From assembly GCA_016873805.1 (NCBI GenBank), contig VGVZ01000012.1:24736-88735 (forward strand): a DNA stretch of 64,000 bases, read 5' to 3'. Shown in pieces: positions 27,301 to 35,330 of this stretch. Position 1 is the stretch's first letter, and every line of letters begins with the position of its first letter. The stretch is from Ignavibacteria bacterium. GTDB lineage: Bacteria > Bacteroidota > Ignavibacteria > UBA10030. A program made the position numbers and the translations under genes. The notes under the pieces were generated by a model. That model saw nothing but the letters and a program-made list of their open reading frames with translations, made no database searches and was not told the DNA's origin.

Positions 27301-30300
27301 GGGCGGTCGTCGCCATGGACGAACATTTTCAGCGATCGGTAGTTGAACAGATCAAGCGGACGAATGGCGAATCTCTTGATCGCCTGGCGCGATTCTCCAT
27401 CCTTGAGATCGTGGATGAGAAGGGCCAGTGATTGCTCGTTGCCGCGAATGATCTGATCCGGTCGCGTCCGGTCGCGGGGGCGATCGACACCCGGCGGAGG
27501 GTTGTAGGTGGGGTTGTCCTCTGCGTTGACCACGCTCACCCGAAACGTACTGTCGTTCTTGATCAGAGATTCCCACTGGTTCCCGACAAGATTGAACTCT
27601 GCGATCCGGATGAGCACTTCATCGTCCGCTCCCGTAAACCAGAGTCGGACCGCCTCGATGTTTGTGAGCGTGGGATCGCCGATCTTTCGCGTGTATTCGT
27701 TGATCGGAATACGAATTTGATACCAGCGGTTTGCCCCTCCTCCCGTGACGAACTGCCGGAACGCCTGTTTCATCGTATCGAGAGAGATTTCGTATTCAAA
27801 GTAGCTGTTCAGTCGATCCACAACGTTGTTGAGGTTGAGATCTTCCGTATCGGCGTACCGCCCGCTCTCGGTGGTGAAGTTGTTCTGCGGACCGTTGACG
27901 CCTGTGTAGTCATCCGGATTGAGTGATCCGATCTGACGGGGGGCAACATAGTTGTCCCCGGAGGGATCGCCGGAGAACTGAGGATAGGCCGCCACAAATG
28001 CCGAGTAACGCTGGCGTTCCTGGTCGTCGTTGAGGCCATCGAGACCGACATCTTGAACCGCAGGATTGTTGATAAGACCGGTCCGGAGCGTACCCCCGAG
28101 TCCATCCTCGGTATCGAGTCTGCCGTTCGGGATGACGTCTTCGCTGAGGAACCCGAGGTTGATATTCAGCTTCGCGTTCGGACGGGTCTTGTCCACACGC
28201 ACCCAGAACTCAATGAAGTTGATATTTTCGTCGATCAGGTTGGTCGTCATCGAGCTCAGCATTCTCATGACCCCCCCCCATGCCTGCTGAGGGGACGCGA
28301 ACAGACGCTGATTGAGGTTCAGAGAAGTATTGTACATCCCTCGTTCGCGAGGACGGAATCGCAGATTGAGGACCGTGACATAATCTTCTCCGGATCGTAC
28401 ATCGCGCTCCGGCCATATTTCTCGCGGATGGACATCGCTTGGAAGGACATTGTACCACGTCGTCCTCGCCTTGTACTCGATCTTCGTCGTATCCGCAAGC
28501 AACAGACTTCTGACGATGGGATCGGAGAGGTTCACCGTCCGATCCGGCGGGACGTAGGCATCGAGTCCCAACACGTAGGCCGGTACGCTCGATTCCCTCC
28601 ACATCCCGTAATGAACCCCAAGCGGAATGATCTTCCGCGCGCCTTCGAAGTCGTCGATGTAGGCAATTCCCTTGTTCTGATCCTGGGCGATGGGACTTTT
28701 CCGGGTGTTCGGATCGGGGAGCATGTATGCCGCTTCACCCCTCAGCACGATGGACGATGGTTCTTTCGTTTGAATTCCCGGAAACCAGTTGAGGGCCGTC
28801 GTGAGAAAACCGGCGTCGATCGTCATTCCTGCATCGAAGCCAAGGATCGAATTGCTCACCGGCTCTTCGCCGAGCCGCACCTTGTCGCTCAGCGTTTCCT
28901 GATTCAGGTTGAGGAATGTGAATCCAAGAGTAGAATTCTTCCCCAGCGTCAGGTCACCTCGAGCCCCCACAAGGGATTTCGACGCAAGCTGGAAGAGATC
29001 ATTCGCCTCGTACTTGATCTGCAGGTTCTTCCCGGGAACAAGCAGGCTCTGATCTTTGATCATCACCTGACCGCTGAGATAGTCGACCGTATAGTGAACA
29101 TTGGGCGTTTTGCGATCCCCATCCACGATCACCTCGACACTCCCCTCCACGACGTTGAATCCGATGTTGTAACTCGACGCGATCGACGAGACGATGTTTC
29201 CTTTGAGGAAGAAATTGTTCTTCAGACTGTTGATCGCACCATTCAGCGTCGTGTCATAGACTTCACGGAAGACAAAGGAATCGGCCAGTGCGATGTAGCG
29301 TGCCGTGTCCGAGGGCGTCGTCGGCTTGTAGCGCTCAAGAAAATAGTGCCGAATATTCTCTCCAAACGGCTCCAGCGTCGGGAAGATCAATTCTCCACGA
29401 TTTTCGTTGATGGTAATCCCCGACAGATAGTCGAATTTCCCGTCCGGTTGAGCCGCACCATCCTCCCGGTACCGATCGATCCGGAACAGTTCCATGAGAT
29501 TGATGCCGTCGGGCATGATGGTCGTCTCCGGTTCCCGCCCGGGAGCCCGGTACTCGACATTCAATTCGAATCCCTCTTTCTTCAGGCCTCGTCCCCCGAG
29601 GGGATAGATGTTCTTGAGCATGAGGTTCCATGCCGAGCGCATGCTGGGATCGAGATTGCGGGGACGGATCAGCTTGAGGATGAGCTTGGCGGTCTTCGAG
29701 GTGTCCTTCGCGCCGAAATTTCCGACATCGCCGAACGGCGCAGGCAGGGTATAGGCCACAGCAACGACCTGGTCCGGCTGAAGCGAGCGATTGAGCGAGA
29801 CATACCCCAGATATTCGTTGTACATGTAGTCGGTGTTCGGCTCGAGCCGGACGAAGGTTCCCACCTCGACGCGGCCAGTGATGCTCACGAATTCCTGGCC
29901 TCGTCTCGCCGCGGTGTTCCGCTGGTACTTCAGGACCGAATCGATCTCGATAAACGCGACCACTTCCCGTTCGTTCGGATCGGAAATGATCCCCGTCCGC
30001 GTCACCCACACTTCCATATCCTGGATCTGCATCCTGCTGTCGACATCGAAAGGAATTCTCTTCAATGCTTTTTCATAAATATTCCGATATGCCAGGTCAA
30101 CGAAGAAGTGGTCTCGGGAAAAATCGGTGGCCCGTTTCTCAAACGGCGTGGGGCGTCCCCCGCCCGAGACCGTCAGCTCGCGGATCTGACCCTTTTTCTG
30201 CGACGCGATGGTGGTCAGTTTCAACGGGCCGAACTGCATCCCGGCTTTGACGCCGAACAGGGCCTGGTTGCTCGAGATGAAGCTCGAGTTCGTCGGAAGC

Positions 30301-31316
30301 GAAACGTTTCCCGCTTCGACGCTCTGGATGATCTCGTCCTCATATCCTTTGTACCGAACCTTCAGCTGGTTCTCGTACTCAAACGTGCGCTCCGAATTCC
30401 AATCGGCATCAATCCTCAGCTTGTCCCCGATCTCCCCTTTGGTATTGACCTGCAACTCCATGTTGAAATCGGGCTCGTTCCGCACCTGGTCGAGCGGATT
30501 GCTGGTAATGACATCCGATTTCGTACTTCGGAACGCTCCCCGCACGTCGACCGAGCCGTTGATTTGGAGACGCACGATGCTGGGACCGAAAATGCTGAAG
30601 ATAGGATTCTTCGGTACCGGAACTTCGATGTTGGTGACCTGTCCGAGGATGTCGCCAAGATCTCTCTTCTTTTCAGTTTCGACCTCATATTTGCGGGCCA
30701 TCGTCTCCCAGTTCGAACGGATGGTCCGCTCGAGGCGAAGATGCGCGTACTCTTCCAGAGAGAGATCAAGGGGAATCCGGATATCCTTACCTGTCACAGT
30801 GCTCCTGATCCGGTAGCGATACTCTGTGGAATCGAGAGTCTCCTTCTGCCGCAACTGAATCGGGAGCCCCGCATAGAGGGGGTGGTCGGTGAGTCGAATC
30901 ATTCGAACCGAGAGGGGATCGGTTCGCACATGGTGGAACACACTGAGACGAGCTGTGGAATCCCGGGGGAGAGCTTGAATTGCCGCGAGAAGGCTATCCG
31001 TCACACTGACACGTGCAGTCGTGTCCATGCGGCCTGAACGCTGAAGAATCGCTCGTGCGCGCCGGGACATGACCTGCCCTGGAACCACCCGGTCGGTATC
31101 GGAAGGGGATCGCACGAATCCCCCCGGCTGGGTCTGCTGGAAGAAGAGATCCTTGGAGAACTCAGACGGGTTCAAGCCCGGGTACTCTTCCATCCGAACT
31201 TCGCCCTGAGCGGCCTCGCCCCCGGAAAGGAAGAGGATGAACACCAGCATCACTGCCAGGATCCGAAATCTGTCCTGTGTTGGGGTCACCATGAATCGTT
31301 TGAGACGAATCGTCAT
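24363..31316 (-). CDS. sprA: SprA, type IX secretion outer-membrane translocon
   Basis: About 2317 residues, the normal size of SprA (Sov in Porphyromonas). It has a signal peptide (ILAVMLVFILFLSGGEAAQG) and then the SprA-specific pattern, including DYLSGQVMIKDQSLLVPGK, ARKIIPLGVHYGMWRES, NLRFRPRERGMYN, EFWVRVDKTRPNAKLNINLG and many barrel strands to the terminal YYKFTKF. SprA forms the giant 36-strand barrel through which T9SS substrates cross the outer membrane. The start is uncertain: GTG 31340, ATG 31316 or ATG 31292; the last gives the most compact signal peptide. A promoter lies at 31530-31558. The likely cargo genes are found at 38-64 kb. Confidence 0.95.
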   Translation of the reverse strand: MTIRLKRFMVTPTQDRFRILAVMLVFILFLSGGEAAQGEVRMEEYPGLNPSEFSKDLFFQQTQPGGFVRSPSDTDRVVPGQVMSRRARAILQRSGRMDTTARVSVTDSLLAAIQALPRDSTARLSVFHHVRTDPLSVRMIRLTDHPLYAGLPIQLRQKETLDSTEYRYRIRSTVTGKDIRIPLDLSLEEYAHLRLERTIRSNWETMARKYEVETEKKRDLGDILGQVTNIEVPVPKNPIFSIFGPSIVRLQINGSVDVRGAFRSTKSDVITSNPLDQVRNEPDFNMELQVNTKGEIGDKLRIDADWNSERTFEYENQLKVRYKGYEDEIIQSVEAGNVSLPTNSSFISSNQALFGVKAGMQFGPLKLTTIASQKKGQIRELTVSGGGRPTPFEKRATDFSRDHFFVDLAYRNIYEKALKRIPFDVDSRMQIQDMEVWVTRTGIISDPNEREVVAFIEIDSVLKYQRNTAARRGQEFVSITGRVEVGTFVRLEPNTDYMYNEYLGYVSLNRSLQPDQVVAVAYTLPAPFGDVGNFGAKDTSKTAKLILKLIRPRNLDPSMRSAWNLMLKNIYPLGGRGLKKEGFELNVEYRAPGREPETTIMPDGINLMELFRIDRYREDGAAQPDGKFDYLSGITINENRGELIFPTLEPFGENIRHYFLERYKPTTPSDTARYIALADSFVFREVYDTTLNGAINSLKNNFFLKGNIVSSIASSYNIGFNVVEGSVEVIVDGDRKTPNVHYTVDYLSGQVMIKDQSLLVPGKNLQIKYEANDLFQLASKSLVGARGDLTLGKNSTLGFTFLNLNQETLSDKVRLGEEPVSNSILGFDAGMTIDAGFLTTALNWFPGIQTKEPSSIVLRGEAAYMLPDPNTRKSPIAQDQNKGIAYIDDFEGARKIIPLGVHYGMWRESSVPAYVLGLDAYVPPDRTVNLSDPIVRSLLLADTTKIEYKARTTWYNVLPSDVHPREIWPERDVRSGEDYVTVLNLRFRPRERGMYNTSLNLNQRLFASPQQAWGGVMRMLSSMTTNLIDENINFIEFWVRVDKTRPNAKLNINLGFLSEDVIPNGRLDTEDGLGGTLRTGLINNPAVQDVGLDGLNDDQERQRYSAFVAAYPQFSGDPSGDNYVAPRQIGSLNPDDYTGVNGPQNNFTTESGRYADTEDLNLNNVVDRLNSYFEYEISLDTMKQAFRQFVTGGGANRWYQIRIPINEYTRKIGDPTLTNIEAVRLWFTGADDEVLIRIAEFNLVGNQWESLIKNDSTFRVSVVNAEDNPTYNPPPGVDRPRDRTRPDQIIRGNEQSLALLIHDLKDGESRQAIKRFAIRPLDLFNYRSLKMFVHGDDRPGFRMMYADTSNYDVELFFRFGADSLNYYEYRAPIRSGWDPANEITIHFVDLTAIKLGRDSVGVLTARVPVPDGAPGASYQVRGEPTLTNVRYLVLGVENPPNKGKSSVTGEVWINEMRLTDVDDTKGWAYRFDTSIKFADVATITFGMTERDPYFHGLEERFGTRNLDRNWSLNAGLNFEKFLPESWAGTSIPLSYSHVEGVQDPRYLPGRDILVDEAVRRVEQVSRESGKNDAEAKAEGEAIREQAKTLSVTETIALPNIRFKVPIEYWLVTETINRMNFGFSHANSWRRNPTTERFNSWSWNFRLGYDLLLNPNNYVEPFAWAEELFILDGWSKTKLFFTPRNFNLTSTLTRGQTHEQVRNQTAPKPVARSFTMNRGFGFSWPFVDGGFLNLGTDYQLDIASSLVHLELDQLGEQRSFTDILGSMFGGERLIDFGIDQTYTQTVAINSRPVLPAVLKLDKFVTPTARYGVRYDWQNDLQAGDLGKSSAWSGNLAISVDINLNLIGNEIWSPKAPQPTRSPTDTAVVEASIPLSERIDQITRLLLKTPFFEFDRVNLTFSMTNSARHNGVIGRPGFSNMFGRIPFIQNSLPEYGPSLMYQLGLASDPHGDVIIKSKGSFPFVTGTTTQGRRAPLGNLTDIFSEKNRVNIRTSRPLWEGARVELSWNLGWSYNVNTSLATDSLGVPTPLNRIVNGDVERSFMTFPPILLFKMLKTSVEDVNKRYEELKQDIGDIRALDEKLAQAFEEGFEAIPIGAKILGKLFPRPNWSIRWDGLEKLPLLGSIAQRVSFDHTYNSTYKRRWKLTPGTGEVTESQQVVYGFAPLVGLTFTFHELGKGNLGASFRLSTTTSYDLTPAAQNIVEMNTTDISVSANYNRRGFEIPFFGLSLSNDLDMSFTYSYSQNSRRIYDMKRDFKKEGEPLEGFSRTTMEPRIRYILSSRVTASIYYKFTKFKPDEGGSRIPGSTINEGGLDVRVAIQ

Positions 31317-31529
31317 GCCAGTCAGCAAGAGATAGTTCACCCGATGGACATCATTGAGTTGTTCGTCGATACGGGGAAAATCTCTGGACCCTCATCCGAG
31401 GGTTCCTGGGTTGGATTGGAACAACCGGTAACGAAAGAGTCGATTCTGCTCCAATATTGAGGTGGACCAGCAATTCGATGCGGTGTTGCGGAGTCACAAC
31501 GGTCGACACTGAACCAAGAATCTCGAAAA

Positions 31530-31558
31530 AACATACCAAAAAGAGGATTGAATATCAA
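31530..31558 (-). promoter_or_regulatory. Promoter of sprA (TTGATA-N17-TATGTT)
   Basis: Minus-strand TTGATA (31558-31553), exactly 17 bases, TATGTT (31535-31530) followed by Ts. It predicts a leader of about 200 bases before the sprA start. Confidence 0.5.
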
Positions 31559-31695
31559 GAGGAGCCAATCCATCCGCACGTCCCTCCATGGAACGAGTGA
31601 CGGAACATCGACGTTGGGATGATCCGTCTGGCAATTCGTGACAAATCCCGCAGGGAAATCAGCGTTTGCTCCCCGCAGAGGCGATCGTTCACGTG

Positions 31696-31724
31696 TTGAG
31701 AAGAGAAGACAATCTGAGTATATT
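31696..31724 (+). promoter_or_regulatory. Promoter of lptF (TTGAGA-N17-TATATT), possibly leaderless
   Basis: TTGAGA at 31696-31701, 17 bases, TATATT at 31719-31724. The lptF ATG at 31734 is only ten bases after the -10 element and has no purine-rich ribosome-binding site, so the transcript would start within a few bases of the ATG. Confidence 0.55.
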
Positions 31725-31733
31725 GCTCCCACG

Positions 31734-33110
31734 ATGCGAATCATCTGGAAACATATCCTTCGTGCACACCTCGCCCCGTTTCTCTTTTCCCTGTGCGTTC
31801 TCATGGCGATCTTCATTCTCCAGTTCATCATGAAATTCATGGATCAGCTTGTCGGAAAAGGATTGAGCGCCGGAGTGATCGTGGAAGTGATCGTGCTCAA
31901 TCTGTCATGGATGGTCGTGCTGGCCGTTCCGATGTCGGTTCTGGTCGCCACTCTCATGGCGTTCGGCGGGATGTCGTCGTCGAATGAGATCACGGCGATG
32001 CGAGCCGGAGGCCTCAGTCTTTATCGAATGATCGCGCCGGTCTTCATCGTTTCGCTTCTGATTTGTTTCCTCCTTATTCGTTTCAACAACGATGTGCTGC
32101 CGGATGCGAATCACAAGGCGAAGGTCCTCTCGAGCGACATCTACCGGAAGAAACCGACGCTCTCGATTATTCCGGGGTTGTTTTCTCAGGATATTGGCGG
32201 ATACACCATTCTCGTCCGGCGGACGTTTGAACACTCCAACGATTTGGAGGGGGTGACGATTTTCGACCACACGAAGCCGGACGTTGCGTCGACCGTGACG
32301 GCGAATCGGGGAACCATCTCTTTTTCTCCCGACTACCGAAAGTTGATTATGGATCTCTATGGCGGAGAGATTCACGAGACCAACATTCAGACGCAGAAGA
32401 GCTATCGGACGATTCGGTTTACGAAACATCGCATTGCCATGAATGCCGATGGATTCGATTTTCAGCGGTCGCAGGAGAGTGCGTTTTCCCGAGGCGACCG
32501 AGAGTTGAGCGCGCAGGATATGCGTGAACGTGTCGACAGCATCATCACGCTGGAGGTTGCTGCGCGCAAACGGATCTCCACCATTGTGGGGAGGGATCTG
32601 GATGGGCTCCGATCCCCGAACATTCTGGGGAGCCCCCTTGTGGGGAAACCGGATGAAGCCGGAGGATCGGCTCTAAGCCGGATCATGGGACTTCGCAACA
32701 CGCTTTCCACCGAGCACTACCGCCTGGAAGAGATGTCTCGCAAACGGAGGGAGTACCTTGTGGAGATTTACAAGAAGTACGCCATCCCCGTCGCCTGCAT
32801 TGTCTTCGTCCTGATCGGCGCGCCGCTCGGCATCATGGCGCGACGCGGAACGTTCGGAGTCGCCGCCAGCCTCAGTCTCGGATTCTTCCTGCTGTACTGG
32901 GCATCCTTGATCGGGGGGGAAAAACTCGCGGACCGCGGGCTCATAGAACCATGGCTCGGGATGTGGATGGCGAATATCATTCTTGGCGGACTCGGCCTTT
33001 ATCTGACCTTCATTTCCGCCCGCGAGAACATCACAATCGATTGGACGCGTCTCAAGCAGCTGATTCCCCGGTACTGGAGATACGACACCGAATCCCCTGA
33101 ACACCAATGA
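31734..33110 (+). CDS. lptF: LptF/LptG-family permease (LPS export)
   Basis: A 458-residue YjgP/YjgQ permease. Three membrane segments occur in the first ~110 residues (starting MRIIWKHILRAHLAPFLFSL), then a large periplasmic jellyroll domain (SDIYRKKPTLSIIPGLFSQDIGG onward), then three C-terminal membrane segments (VACIVFVLIGAPLGIMARRG). With LptG and the LptB ATPase it extracts lipopolysaccharide from the inner membrane. The ATG at 31734 has no ribosome-binding site but matches the family start. The stop overlaps the next permease by four bases (ATGA). Naming this copy LptF rather than LptG rests on order only. Confidence 0.88.
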   Translation: MRIIWKHILRAHLAPFLFSLCVLMAIFILQFIMKFMDQLVGKGLSAGVIVEVIVLNLSWMVVLAVPMSVLVATLMAFGGMSSSNEITAMRAGGLSLYRMIAPVFIVSLLICFLLIRFNNDVLPDANHKAKVLSSDIYRKKPTLSIIPGLFSQDIGGYTILVRRTFEHSNDLEGVTIFDHTKPDVASTVTANRGTISFSPDYRKLIMDLYGGEIHETNIQTQKSYRTIRFTKHRIAMNADGFDFQRSQESAFSRGDRELSAQDMRERVDSIITLEVAARKRISTIVGRDLDGLRSPNILGSPLVGKPDEAGGSALSRIMGLRNTLSTEHYRLEEMSRKRREYLVEIYKKYAIPVACIVFVLIGAPLGIMARRGTFGVAASLSLGFFLLYWASLIGGEKLADRGLIEPWLGMWMANIILGGLGLYLTFISARENITIDWTRLKQLIPRYWRYDTESPEHQ

Positions 33111-34210
33111 CGATTCTCGACCGATATATCGTCCGGCAATTCGTTACCAGCTTCCTCTTCGGCTTGATCGCATTCGTCCTCATCTTCCTCGTAATCGATA
33201 TGATGGAGAAGCTCGGCGATTTTCTTGACACGAATGCGGAGACGTTGACCATCGTTCAGTACTACCTCGCGTTTTCACCGGAAATCATCAAGCTGATGAC
33301 TCCCGTGGCGATGCTGCTGGCTGCGTTGTTCGTCACGGGCCGGCTTGTCAGTCAGAATGAGCTCGCCGCCATGAAGTCGTCCGGCGTCTCACTCTACCGC
33401 ATCATGATTCCTTTTCTGGCTGTTGCCTTGATCGTGAGTTTCGTCTCGATCTATTTCAACGGCTGGATCGTCCCTTACGCCAATCAAACGAAGTTCGACA
33501 TTGAGCGGGCCCATCTGCGGCGCTCGATCTCCTCCTCAAGTCGATACGACATTTTCTTCCAGGAGGGACGGACGCGTCTCGTGTCGATCGGATTCTACGA
33601 CAGCAACAGCCGACTGGCGTCGCGCGTGAGCATTCAGGAATTCTCAGACACCAATCTGACCGTGATGACTCGCCGCTACGATGCGGGCATGATGCAATGG
33701 GGAGAGGAACGAGGCGAAGACAGCGTCAGAACCGGATGGATCCTGCTCAATGGGACTTATCGCGAATTCCGGGATGGAGGATCCTCGCTTGAGTTTTTCG
33801 ATCACCAAGCAGTTGGACGGCTGGCACTGACACCGACAGACATCGAGAAGAAGCAACGTAAACCTGATGAGCTCGACTACGGAGAATTGAAGGAATTCAT
33901 TGCCAATCAGGCAAATGCAGGACAGGAAATCTCCCGGTGGCTCGTCGACTACCACGCGAAGATCGCATTCCCCTTTGCGAGTCTCATTGTGGTCCTATTC
34001 GGCGTCCCTTTTGCTGCGGCCAAGCCCCGCGGCGGCGTTGCGTTGGAATTCGGTGTTTCCGTCGCCGTCACGTTCATCTACCTCGCCTTCATGAAGACGA
34101 GCCAGGTTTTCGGATACAACGGAGACCTGAATCCCCTCCTCACTGCGTGGCTTGCGAACATCCTGTTCCTCGCCGCCGGCATCGTGAATCTGATGCGCGT
34201 ACAGAAGTAG
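33107..34210 (+). CDS. lptG: LptF/LptG-family permease (LPS export)
   Basis: A 367-residue YjgP/YjgQ permease with the same plan as its neighbour: an N-terminal membrane bundle (YIVRQFVTSFLFGLIAFVLIF), a periplasmic beta domain (RYDIFFQEGRTRLVSIGFYD) and a C-terminal membrane bundle with ASLIVVLFGVPFAAAKPRGG. It would form a heterodimer with the upstream LptF. Translation is coupled by the 4-base overlap. It is shorter than the partner, mostly in the periplasmic part. Confidence 0.88.
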   Translation: MTILDRYIVRQFVTSFLFGLIAFVLIFLVIDMMEKLGDFLDTNAETLTIVQYYLAFSPEIIKLMTPVAMLLAALFVTGRLVSQNELAAMKSSGVSLYRIMIPFLAVALIVSFVSIYFNGWIVPYANQTKFDIERAHLRRSISSSSRYDIFFQEGRTRLVSIGFYDSNSRLASRVSIQEFSDTNLTVMTRRYDAGMMQWGEERGEDSVRTGWILLNGTYREFRDGGSSLEFFDHQAVGRLALTPTDIEKKQRKPDELDYGELKEFIANQANAGQEISRWLVDYHAKIAFPFASLIVVLFGVPFAAAKPRGGVALEFGVSVAVTFIYLAFMKTSQVFGYNGDLNPLLTAWLANILFLAAGIVNLMRVQK

Positions 34211-34247
34211 GTGCGTTCGACCTCCCGCGCACCGAATTTGATCCCCG

Positions 34248-35111
34248 CTACAAGAACGTGTAGCTGATGCCCACTGCAATCGTCTGCTTCATCTGGGTAT
34301 GCAGACTAACATTGGGTTCGTGTACAAGTTGGACGTTGACGTTCACGGTGATGTATTTGTTGACTTTGGCCGAGATCGTGTTGTCGCTGCGAACAACGAC
34401 CTTCTGCATCTCGCGGAACGGGCTGAACAACTCCAGCTTTACCGAGAGGAGCATGTTCTCCATGAATGGCCACCGCACCTCCGAAACCGCTTCCACGCCC
34501 CCCTCGATTCGAGTGCGCTCCACCTCGGGAGTCGACGGATTGTCCGCATATTGATTGAACTGGGAGGTGATGATCTCACGCAGTCCTCCGCCGGTCCTCA
34601 GCTTCACTTCCGGTATGGGCTCGATACTCACCCCCGCGGACTGCGTCAGATAGGCCGGGTCGAAGAACTTCGAGACTGCCGTGCGGGAACCATCCTTGCC
34701 ATATCGGAATCCCATTGCAAACTGTGATTTCAACGTCACCGCCAAATACGGTTTCACAAATCCCTTAGGATTGACGTTCACCATACTTTCGAAATCGATC
34801 CGGTCATCCGTTTTGCGGAGTCCCTGAGTGCCAAGTCGTGTCTGACCGAAGGCCAGCTTGTATGAGGTTGTCCAGCGTGAAGCCGATCCGGTGTGCACAG
34901 ATTTTCCATCTGTTGAGAGCGTCCACGAGAGGGCGTTCTCCCCTGCCTGAGCCCAATCCTTGTACGAAACCTGAGTGATGGTCGCGACGCCGACCAGGCT
35001 ATGTTTCCACGGAGATTCCGATGTTTTTGCAGAATCCTTGGAAGGGATCTCCTGACCGGATGCAGATGCCGTTACGAGCAAAGCTATGGAAACTCCAATG
35101 AGCCTGCGCAT
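34248..35111 (-). CDS. DUF3078 outer-membrane protein
   Basis: A 287-residue protein with signal peptide MRRLIGVSIALLVTASASG. After a short linker comes TQVSYKDWAQAGENALSWTLS (the W-x-x-G-G/E-N signature at the start of DUF3078), then strand-rich repeats (WTTSYKLAFGQTRLGTQGLRKTDD) and a terminal aromatic residue (VGISYTFL). It is probably an outer-membrane beta-barrel; the function is unknown. It is transcribed divergently from the DhaL/DegV gene, with a promoter at 35174-35202 and the ribosome-binding site TAGGAGA. Confidence 0.85.
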   Translation of the reverse strand: MRRLIGVSIALLVTASASGQEIPSKDSAKTSESPWKHSLVGVATITQVSYKDWAQAGENALSWTLSTDGKSVHTGSASRWTTSYKLAFGQTRLGTQGLRKTDDRIDFESMVNVNPKGFVKPYLAVTLKSQFAMGFRYGKDGSRTAVSKFFDPAYLTQSAGVSIEPIPEVKLRTGGGLREIITSQFNQYADNPSTPEVERTRIEGGVEAVSEVRWPFMENMLLSVKLELFSPFREMQKVVVRSDNTISAKVNKYITVNVNVQLVHEPNVSLHTQMKQTIAVGISYTFL

Positions 35112-35173
35112 GTTTAATCTCCTACTGGTGGTTCACGGTGGCGATCGTCGGCACAGTGTATCAAAACGTGCGA

Positions 35174-35202
35174 AATGTACGAATCATCGTCGCCGATGTA
35201 AA
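35174..35202 (-). promoter_or_regulatory. Promoter of the DUF3078 gene (TTTACA-N17-TACATT)
   Basis: Minus-strand TTTACA (35202-35197), 17 bases, TACATT (35179-35174), about 60 bases upstream of the ATG. Confidence 0.5.
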
Positions 35203-35227
35203 GAACATCCTCTCCGTGAATTCTCCT

Positions 35228-35255
35228 TTGTTGTGAAACCCACAATACATATATT
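35228..35255 (+). promoter_or_regulatory. Possible promoter of the DhaL/DegV gene (TTG-N19-TATATT)
   Basis: TTG at 35228-35230 and TATATT at 35250-35255 followed by G, about 75 bases before the ATG. The spacing is one base shorter than in the other candidates, so confidence is lower. Confidence 0.38.
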
Positions 35256-35330
35256 GGCCTTCACTATTCGTCCGGTCCGCCGAAATCATCGACGACCACC
35301 TTCACGGATTCCGGACGGAGTGAGAACCGC

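Larger units (their letters stand above)
31317..31733. other. Divergent intergenic region between sprA and lptF
   Basis: About 417 bases without a credible gene. It holds a candidate promoter on each strand (31530-31558 minus for sprA, 31696-31724 plus for lptF) and a roughly 200-base sprA leader in which I see no strong hairpin or riboswitch-like pattern. Confidence 0.6.

Noticed and set aside
28053..31037. A 994-codon plus-strand open frame
   Set aside because: It lies entirely antisense to sprA, its translation is rich in Arg, His and Asp with no domain pattern, and it has no ribosome-binding site. It is a codon-bias shadow.
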